Under the pieces are notes generated by a model. It made no database searches, was not told the origin of the DNA, and was given only the letters and a program-made list of their open reading frames with translations. From an uncultured Bacilli bacterium (GTDB lineage: Bacteria > Bacillota_I > Bacilli_A > RF39 > UBA660): 38,331 nt of DNA. Position numbers and translations under genes: made by a program. Every line of letters begins with the position of its first letter. The first letter of the stretch is position 1. The stretch covers positions 1-38,331 of the forward strand of contig CAKPBH010000011.1 in NCBI GenBank assembly GCA_934140355.1. The letters are read 5' to 3'. Positions 32,953 to 38,331 of the stretch are shown here, in pieces.

Positions 32953-33156
32953 GTGAGAAATAATTTAAATCGTTTCTTTAGAAACTGTCTTGGATTTAAA
33001 TTTTATATTGCCATTATTTGTATTATTATTTTACCTATTATTACCATATATCAATTGATTTTAACCTTATTTATTCCTTGTTTTTATAACGTATTGATTC
33101 TTTTGGTTCAATATTTGTTATTACTCTCTTTATGGTTTTGGACTTTATTTTTATAA
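32953..33156 (+). CDS. Small membrane protein, 67 aa
   Basis: GTG start with AGGGGG 6 nt upstream. The protein has a short basic N-terminus (MRNNLNRFFRN) and then two hydrophobic helices (about 17-37 and 43-66) rich in Leu, Ile and Phe, ending WFWTLFL. There is no cysteine pair or known motif beyond this. A terminator follows directly. It could be a membrane-active peptide or a small subunit; the family is unknown to me. Confidence 0.6.
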   Translation: MRNNLNRFFRNCLGFKFYIAIICIIILPIITIYQLILTLFIPCFYNVLILLVQYLLLLSLWFWTLFL

Positions 33157-33164
33157 TCAAAAAA

Positions 33165-33191
33165 AGAAAGGCTCTTATTCAGAGGCTTTCT
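33165..33191. terminator. Bidirectional terminator between the small membrane gene and pnp
   Basis: AGAAAG-CTCT pairs with AGAG-CTTTCT around TATTC, with one G-G mismatch; an A run precedes it and TATTTTTT follows. The stem includes the last codons of pnp. Confidence 0.7.
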
Positions 33192-35325
33192 TGCTATTTT
33201 TTAAAAGTACTTCTTTTCGGGATAAATTTAGTTTTCCCTTTTTGTCATATCCAGTTGCGATGGCGATGACTTCATCTCCTACTTTTAAGATGTCGCTTAC
33301 TTTATCAATTCGTTTGGTATCTAGTTGAGAGATATGAATTAAGCCTTCACAGCCTGGCCATAACTCAACAAAGGCACCAAATTCTTGGATAGACACTACT
33401 TTGCAAGTGTATGTTTTGCCAATTTCTACTTCTTTTACAATATCTTCAATCATTGCTATGGTCTTTTTAATAATTTCTTGATTATTATGGTAGACGATTA
33501 CTCTTCCATCATCTTCTAAATCTACTTTAACCGCATCTTTATCTTGAACAGTTTTGACATTAGAAGCTTCTAGGATTATCTTGGTTATCATCTCTCCACC
33601 ACGACCAATAACATCTTTAATCTTTTCGGGATTGATTTGGATGGTTTCTATTTTAGGGGCATATTTAGATAATTCTTTTCTTGGGGTTGGAATAACACTT
33701 TCCATTAAGTCTAAAATTTGCATTCTTGCCTTTTTTGCTTGGGCCAAGGCTTCACTTAAAATTTCTCGACTCACTCCTTTTATCTTAATATCCATTTGCA
33801 TAGCACAAATTCCGTTTCTCGTTCCTGCTACTTTAAAGTCCATGTCTCCCATATGGTCTTCTAATCCTTGAATATCCGTTAAGATTGTATATTTGTCGTC
33901 TTTTGTGATTAGGCCCATTGCGATTCCAGCTACTGGGGCTTTAATTGGAACGCCTGCTGCCATTAGCGATAGGCAACCAGCACAAATGGATGCTTGAGAG
34001 GAAGAACCATTACTTTCTAAGACTTCACTAACAACACGAATGGTATAAGGGAATTCTTCCTCGCTAGGAATGACTTGTGATAAAGCTCTCTCTCCTAGAG
34101 CACCGTGGCCAATTTCTCTTCTACCAGGGGCACCATATCTCCCTGTTTCTCCGACAGAAAATGAAGGAAAATTATAGTGATGCATGAATCTTTTTTCTTC
34201 TTCAATTCCTAGTCCATCTAAGATTTGATGTTCCCCTAGGGCACCTAGAGTTGTTGTAGATAAAACTTGGGTTTGCCCTCTGGTGAATAGTCCTGAGCCA
34301 TGCGTTCTTGGTAAGATATCAATTCTAGCAGATAATGGTCTTATCTCATCCATTTTTCTTCCGTCAGGGCGTATATGTTCTTCTGTGATTAGTCTTCTTA
34401 CTTCTTCTGCTTCGATATTATCTACGATTTTTTTGACGTCACTAGCAATTTTTTCTACATTTTCCTCATCTTGATATTTTTCTTTAAAGAAAGTGATGGT
34501 CTCTTCTTTTAAGGCATCGATAGCGGCATATTTTTCTATTTTATCTTTAATTTGAATTGCGGCACACATTTTTTCTTTAGCATACCCTTCTACTTCTTGA
34601 ACTAGTTTTTTGTCTAACTCGGCCAAAACGACTTCTATTTTTTCCTTGCCAACACACGCTACAATTTCTTCTTGGAAAGCAACTAATTTTTTGATGGCTT
34701 CATGTCCTGCCATAATGGCTTCTATCATTAATTCTTCAGATACTTCATGAGAACCAGACTCTACCATGTTAATTGCATCTTTCGTTCCTGCTACTGATAG
34801 GTTGATATCACTTTTTTCTAGTTCAGCAACGCTAGGGTTAATGATAAACTTGCCATCCACATGCCCAACTACTACTCCAGCAACTGGTCCATCAAAAGGA
34901 ATATTACTAATAGATAAACATAATGATGAGCCAAAAAGAGCTGTCATTTCTGGTGTACAATCTTGATCTACAGATAGGACGGTATTAATGACTTGAACTT
35001 CATTTCTAAATCCTTCTTTAAATAAAGGACGAATGGGACGATCGATTAATCTAGCGGCTAAAACGGCTTGTTCTGTCGGCCTTCCTTCTCTTTTAATAAA
35101 TCCTCCAGGAATTTTTCCTACTGAATAGAATTTTTCTTGATAATTAATCGTTAAAGGAAAGAAATCTGCAGTGGTGGCATTGTTGCTCATGACACAGGCG
35201 GAGAGAATTACTGTGTCGTCATAACGAACTAGGCAGGCTGCATTTGCTTGTTTGGCTAATTCTCCTATTTCAACAGTAATTTTTCTTGTTCCTAAAACGA
35301 ATTCAAATACTTTTTTTTCTTCCAT
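33175..35325 (-). CDS. pnp: Polyribonucleotide nucleotidyltransferase (PNPase)
   Basis: 716 aa, the 3'-5' phosphorolytic exoribonuclease of RNA turnover. It has two RNase PH domains, the first starting RKITVEIGELAKQANAACLV and the second with RTHGSGLFTRGQTQ and SVGETGRYGAPGRREIGHGA. A KH domain (KIKDVIGRGGEMITKI) and an S1 domain (GKTYTCKVVSIQEFGAFVEL) follow at the C-terminus. The ATG at 35325 has AGGA 7 nt upstream and matches the family start; the frame opens 17 codons earlier inside a hairpin. It lies directly after rpsO, the classic order. Confidence 0.98.
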   Translation of the reverse strand: MEEKKVFEFVLGTRKITVEIGELAKQANAACLVRYDDTVILSACVMSNNATTADFFPLTINYQEKFYSVGKIPGGFIKREGRPTEQAVLAARLIDRPIRPLFKEGFRNEVQVINTVLSVDQDCTPEMTALFGSSLCLSISNIPFDGPVAGVVVGHVDGKFIINPSVAELEKSDINLSVAGTKDAINMVESGSHEVSEELMIEAIMAGHEAIKKLVAFQEEIVACVGKEKIEVVLAELDKKLVQEVEGYAKEKMCAAIQIKDKIEKYAAIDALKEETITFFKEKYQDEENVEKIASDVKKIVDNIEAEEVRRLITEEHIRPDGRKMDEIRPLSARIDILPRTHGSGLFTRGQTQVLSTTTLGALGEHQILDGLGIEEEKRFMHHYNFPSFSVGETGRYGAPGRREIGHGALGERALSQVIPSEEEFPYTIRVVSEVLESNGSSSQASICAGCLSLMAAGVPIKAPVAGIAMGLITKDDKYTILTDIQGLEDHMGDMDFKVAGTRNGICAMQMDIKIKGVSREILSEALAQAKKARMQILDLMESVIPTPRKELSKYAPKIETIQINPEKIKDVIGRGGEMITKIILEASNVKTVQDKDAVKVDLEDDGRVIVYHNNQEIIKKTIAMIEDIVKEVEIGKTYTCKVVSIQEFGAFVELWPGCEGLIHISQLDTKRIDKVSDILKVGDEVIAIATGYDKKGKLNLSRKEVLLKNSKKASE

Positions 35326-35348
35326 AACTAAATCCTTCCTAAAATAAA

Positions 35349-35371
35349 GACACTCTTTTTTCTTGAGTGCC
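35349..35371 (-). terminator. Attenuator-like hairpin between rpsO and pnp
   Basis: On the minus strand GGCACTC and GAGTGTC pair (one G-T) and are followed by TTTATTTTA. It lies between the rpsO stop and the pnp ribosome binding site and would reduce, not abolish, readthrough. E. coli has a terminator in the same place. Confidence 0.6.
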
Positions 35372-35380
35372 CACATTTTT

Positions 35381-35650
35381 TTATTTTCTTAAGCCTAATT
35401 TGCTAACAACAGCACGATATCTTTTAACGTCAGTTTTTACAAGATAGTCAAGTAAACTTCTTCTTTTCCCAACTTTCATTAAAAGTCCTCTTTTAGAGTG
35501 TTTATCTTGCTTATTGTTTTTTAAATGTTCTGTTAAAGCTTCAATTTCTTTTGTTAGAATAGCAATTTGAACTTCTGGAGAACCAGTATCTTTTTCATCT
35601 CTTGCAAATTCTTTAATAATATTTTGCTTTACTTCTTTTGTTAATGCCAT
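35381..35650 (-). CDS. rpsO: Ribosomal protein S15
   Basis: 89 aa, full length. It begins ALTKEVKQNIIKEFARDEKD and has the family-typical GSPEVQIAILT, LKNNKQDKHSKRGL and RRSLLDYL. It binds 16S rRNA early in 30S assembly. The ribosome binding site is AAGGAGG. A promoter and a structured leader lie upstream, and pnp follows. Confidence 0.98.
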   Translation of the reverse strand: MALTKEVKQNIIKEFARDEKDTGSPEVQIAILTKEIEALTEHLKNNKQDKHSKRGLLMKVGKRRSLLDYLVKTDVKRYRAVVSKLGLRK

Positions 35651-35681
35651 GTTTTTTTCCTCCTTATATTAGATTACACCG

Positions 35682-35722
35682 ATTACTTAGAAAGTGTTTA
35701 GAGGTACAGATTTCCAAGTAAT
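35682..35722 (-). promoter_or_regulatory. Candidate S15-binding leader stem of rpsO
   Basis: On the mRNA ATTACTTGGAAA pairs with TTTCTAAGTAAT to make a 12-bp stem holding adjacent G-U and G-C pairs, around a 17-nt loop. S15 recognises a GU/GC step in 16S rRNA and in several rpsO leaders, so this is a likely autoregulatory site. It lies just after the predicted transcript start, about 30 nt before the ATG. The structure is seen in sequence; binding is inference. Confidence 0.5.
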
Positions 35723-35733
35723 GGAACAACTTA

Positions 35734-35762
35734 ATTGTAATATAAATTAAAAAATATTGCAA
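35734..35762 (-). promoter_or_regulatory. Promoter of rpsO-pnp
   Basis: -35 TTGCAA (35762-35757), a 17-bp spacer, -10 TACAAT (35739-35734). Confidence 0.7.
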
Positions 35763-35853
35763 GGTATTTTGTGAAAAATACTTCTAATTCTGGATTCTTT
35801 TGGTAAAAGTTTATCCTAAAGTAATTTTTTAATTCATTTAATTTTTATCTCTT

Positions 35854-36873
35854 CTATTGTTCTTGAGGGTTTTCCTCTAATAAGTCTTTATAGAGTTTTA
35901 CTAGCTTTTCTCCTACTATTTTACTATCTTTTTGAATGGCTTTTTGATAGCCTGCTTCTTGTAAACTAGGTAATTTTCCTTGAAGTATTTTTCGTATCTT
36001 CACTTCAAATTCATCAATCGTTTTGGCTTTATAGACTTCTTTGTTGGTAATAAATTCTTCAAAGATAGGAATATCTCTTACGAGAGTAGGTGTTTTGGCG
36101 GCTAAGGCTTCCAAGATAGGAATTCCCTCCGTTTCTTCTAAGGTTGGAAAGAGATAAAGATCAGCGCCACTGTAAGCTTTTCTTAGAAATTCTTGCTCAA
36201 CGTACCCTGCAAAAATTAGATTATCTAATTTGGTGGTTACGGCTTTTTTGATTTCTTTAGGGACTAATTTTAGATCTAGATACCCAAACCAAATAAACTT
36301 ATATTCGGGCATTCTTTTGGCTAATTCTACAAAATCTAAGATGCCCTTTCTTTTTAAATATAGACCTACACCCATGATAACCTTATCTTTTTCTTGATAA
36401 TGATATTTTTTTCGAAATTCTTTTTGATATTTATCATTATGTTTGAAAAATTCAGTATGAATGCCGTTAGAGATGGCATAGATAGGTTTATTTAGATGAT
36501 ATTTTGTTAAGAGATGTTTTGAATATTCTGTTGGGGTAATTATCACATCTCCTAGGCGATAACATTTACAAATCCACCATTTAAAAAGGGGGGCTAATTG
36601 ATTGGAAAAAAGAAAGGAATTTCTAAAATCTTCTTCAGTAGAATGTGCATGATAAACAACTTTTTTCCCCATCTTTTTAGCTTTTTTGGCCAAAGCGTAA
36701 CTTTTGAATAAATACCAATTAATATGAACGATATCAACGTTTTTTATTTCCTTTGGATCACAAGTGTATTCAATGTGATTTTTTTCTAGAGCATTAATCT
36801 GATGCTCAACGGCCTTTCCTAGACCAGATTTGCCAACGGTTTTTAGACCTTCAGTGTATAATAATATTTTCAT
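35854..36873 (-). CDS. Glycosyltransferase family 4
   Basis: 339 aa with a GT-B fold. The N-terminal acceptor domain opens KILLYTEGLKTVGKSGLGKA, and the nucleotide-sugar site is GVGLYLKRKG (about 168-177). The EX7E motif is EETEGIPILEAL (about 247-258). The opening resembles glycosyltransferases that Gram-positive bacteria encode next to diacylglycerol glucosyltransferase, so a glycolipid or lipoteichoic acid anchor substrate is plausible but not proven. The ribosome binding site AGGAGAGAG precedes ATG. It is monocistronic in this window. Confidence 0.88.
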   Translation of the reverse strand: MKILLYTEGLKTVGKSGLGKAVEHQINALEKNHIEYTCDPKEIKNVDIVHINWYLFKSYALAKKAKKMGKKVVYHAHSTEEDFRNSFLFSNQLAPLFKWWICKCYRLGDVIITPTEYSKHLLTKYHLNKPIYAISNGIHTEFFKHNDKYQKEFRKKYHYQEKDKVIMGVGLYLKRKGILDFVELAKRMPEYKFIWFGYLDLKLVPKEIKKAVTTKLDNLIFAGYVEQEFLRKAYSGADLYLFPTLEETEGIPILEALAAKTPTLVRDIPIFEEFITNKEVYKAKTIDEFEVKIRKILQGKLPSLQEAGYQKAIQKDSKIVGEKLVKLYKDLLEENPQEQ

Positions 36874-36924
36874 ACTCTCTCCTTTTTCGTTTTTTTATCT
36901 CATTCAATATCACTAATTAGTATA

Positions 36925-36933
36925 ATTATAGCA
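36925..36933 (-). promoter_or_regulatory. Extended -10 promoter of the family 4 glycosyltransferase
   Basis: Minus strand TGCTATAAT (36933-36925), about 52 bp before the ATG. Possible -35 TTTACT is 20 bp away, longer than ideal. Confidence 0.55.
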
Positions 36934-36949
36934 TATATTCTAAAATAAT

Positions 36950-36996
36950 GAGTAAATTTTTGCCGAGGGAATGAACTTTAGGTTCAATTTTTACTC
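36950..36996. repeat. Imperfect palindrome upstream of the glycosyltransferase promoter
   Basis: GAGTAAA (36950-36956) and TTTACTC (36990-36996) flank an inner TGAAC/GTTCA hairpin (36972-36986). The rest of the gap, 36997-37338, holds no gene or RNA I can support. Confidence 0.35.
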
Positions 36997-37338
36997 AACA
37001 AGATAAATCAATGTTTTCCTTTTTATAATTTTAAATACTTTATTGTCTGTTTTTTTAATTAGGTCATAAATAATTCATAGGAGATATTTGAATAGAGATC
37101 ATTTAAAGTAACTACTTCCCTTCTCCAACAAAGAAGTAATATTTATCAATTTGTTGATTAAATCCCTTGGTATTGCCCTTCCCTAACCTTTTCATTACTA
37201 AAATTCTATGACTAGAAATTTTTTCTTGTTACTGCTATTTATCATTAATATATTTTAGATTATTTTTCAAGAAAAATTCCCTGTGAAAGGTAATGAAACC
37301 AGATAATTGTTTTAAAAAAGAGAGAATGATTCAATTTA

Positions 37339-37347
37339 TGTTATAAT
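37339..37347 (+). promoter_or_regulatory. Extended -10 promoter of the DUF3592-like gene
   Basis: TGTTATAAT (37339-37347), 22 bp before the GTG start. No good -35. Confidence 0.5.
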
Positions 37348-37368
37348 AAAGTTGAAGGAAGTGATTTT

Positions 37369-37842
37369 GTGCAAATAGGAATAGGAATATTGTGCGTTTT
37401 TATTGGGGGTATCATCATTTTATTATATGGAGATTATAAAAGAATTCCAAATGCAAAAAAAACAAAAGGGAGTATTTATTTAAATAACAAAAAACAATTA
37501 GGGAAAGGAAAAATACTTTTTTATCATCAAATTCATTATTTTGTTGACTCTAAGGAATATTTTATTCAAATGAAAGGAAGAAGGATATATTTTTTTCGAA
37601 ATCCTAAAAATATTACGATAAAATATAATAAAGAAAATCCTTCGCAGGCAATGGTTCTACATAATTTTATAGATTATATTATTCCATTGCTTTGGATTGG
37701 TTTTGGAATTTTAGAGATTACTTTAATAATATTAAGTCAAAGTCATTCAGAAAGTACACAGATGAATCCTAAAAAAGGAGATTGTTGTGTTTGTTCAAGT
37801 TGCCCGCAATGTGCTGTTTGTTGTAGTTGCGATAATCCATAA
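37369..37842 (+). CDS. DUF3592-like membrane protein with a cysteine-rich tail
   Basis: 157 aa, GTG start with AAGGAAG 7 nt upstream. Helix 1 is about residues 3-20 and helix 2 about 101-122. Between them a beta-rich segment (KGKILFYHQIHYFVDSKEYF, then NITIKYNKENPSQAMV) resembles DUF3592. After helix 2 there is a polar linker, then a tail with eight cysteines in 17 residues (CCVCSSCPQCAVCCSC). The topology puts both ends on the same side. The tail could bind metal or form disulfides; I know no match. It has its own promoter. Confidence 0.75.
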   Translation: MQIGIGILCVFIGGIIILLYGDYKRIPNAKKTKGSIYLNNKKQLGKGKILFYHQIHYFVDSKEYFIQMKGRRIYFFRNPKNITIKYNKENPSQAMVLHNFIDYIIPLLWIGFGILEITLIILSQSHSESTQMNPKKGDCCVCSSCPQCAVCCSCDNP

Positions 37843-38059
37843 TGAAAGAACTATAATATTAAAAGATATTGATATTTTTTTATCATGTAGAGAGCTATCT
37901 ATATCATAAAGAGAATCCCATATACAGAAACTTTACACGCTTAATACAGATGTTTGAATGTTAATTTTAACTTAGTTAAAACCTATTTTACCATCTATTA
38001 TATCTTTATTAGGTAAATTTTTTCTCTCTTTTTGGTTATTATGCATTAAAACAAATAAA

Positions 38060-38331
38060 TTACAAAGCAATAACATAGGGACTTGATACTGTCCCATTTC
38101 CTTCTTTAACTAGAGTATTGGAGTTTAAATTGATAACTGGGCGCACGCCTAACTCATGAGATACCAAAAGCCATTGATCAAGTGAACCAGACGAATAAAC
38201 AAACCAATTATGTGCATTGAAAGCCACAGATAAAAAGCATGATGGCGAACCAATCCAAAAAGTCTGATTGGTTGCCAAGTAGTATTCTCTATTATCGTAT
38301 CCCTGTTTTCCTCCGGCATAAGCCACTTCAT
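38060..38331 (-). CDS. 3' end of a DUF6273-like surface protein (5' end outside window)
   Basis: About 90 codons, open to the right edge, ending in TAA. Residues read EVAYAGG, then YYLATNQTFWIGSPSC, then LGVRPVINLNSNTLVKEGNG and SPYVIAL. This is the usual C-terminus of DUF6273 / FISUMP-like domains in secreted gut Firmicutes proteins. The codon at 38326 is an internal Val, not a start. An overlapping frame at 38149-38331 is a shadow. Confidence 0.8.
   Translation of the reverse strand, partial: EVAYAGGKQGYDNREYYLATNQTFWIGSPSCFLSVAFNAHNWFVYSSGSLDQWLLVSHELGVRPVINLNSNTLVKEGNGTVSSPYVIAL

Noticed and set aside
37112..37195. Minus-strand 27-codon frame with a purine-rich, protein-like sequence (MKRLGKGNTKGFNQQ).
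   Set aside because: No ribosome binding site or promoter and very short; could be a remnant, but nothing supports a gene.
38149..38331. Overlapping frame at the right edge beginning MKWLMPEENRD.
   Set aside because: The other frame matches a known surface-protein C-terminus; this one has no meaningful sequence.

Overview
The window is AT-rich (about 30% GC by eye) and looks like the chromosome of an uncultured, low-GC, probably gut-associated member of the Bacilli. Supporting signs are a glmS ribozyme in front of glmS, the rpsO-pnp pair, RNase HIII (rnhC), strong AGGAGG-type ribosome binding sites, and a cvpA/trxA | rnhC/sspI neighbourhood like that of Bacillus. It has peptidoglycan genes (a DacF-type D,D-carboxypeptidase and a MurJ-like flippase) and two sporulation-flavoured genes (an SspI-type small acid-soluble spore protein and a SpoIIID-like regulator). 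It is therefore not a wall-less mycoplasma. Species cannot be fixed from the sequence alone.

Layout. 1-5620 (minus strand) is a surface-glycan operon: GtrB-type bactoprenol glycosyltransferase, a GT-C membrane glycosyltransferase, an HD-domain protein, a membrane-anchored polysaccharide deacetylase and a GtrA flippase. It runs directly into a DUF3990 (ADP-ribosyltransferase-like) gene and a co-translated partner that leaves the window. 5630-10290 holds an IS-like remnant, murJ, a SpoIIID-like HTH gene, an unknown gene and the D,D-carboxypeptidase. 10318-13976 is an accessory block: a coiled-coil protein with a 46-aa upstream partner, a divergent XRE regulator with a palindrome between them, and a protein made of two tandem RelQ-type (p)ppGpp synthetase domains. 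14044-17950 is the operon trpS - cysteine desulfurase - thioredoxin/membrane fusion - ung. 18043-22669 carries glmS with its ribozyme, then cvpA-trxA divergent from rnhC-sspI. 22668-29309 is a stretch of orphan genes with very good sigma-A-type promoters, a tRNA-Arg(CCT), and an 1175-aa protein with twelve 26-residue repeats. 29736-38331 holds an arylsulfotransferase, a DUF362 protein, a small membrane protein, pnp and rpsO with a candidate S15-binding leader, a family 4 glycosyltransferase, a DUF3592-like protein with a cysteine-rich tail, and the 3' end of a DUF6273-like surface protein.

The most unusual signal crosses the whole window. Two genes (the deacetylase at 1324-2571 and the coiled-coil gene at 10318-11922) are each interrupted by a single in-frame TGA with no frameshift. 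Among about 36 complete genes the stops are roughly 25 TAA, 10 TAG and one TGA, and the one TGA is followed three codons later by TAA. Trp is otherwise written TGG throughout. This fits either early or rare reading of TGA as Trp, or two independent nonsense mutations in a genome that avoids TGA stops.
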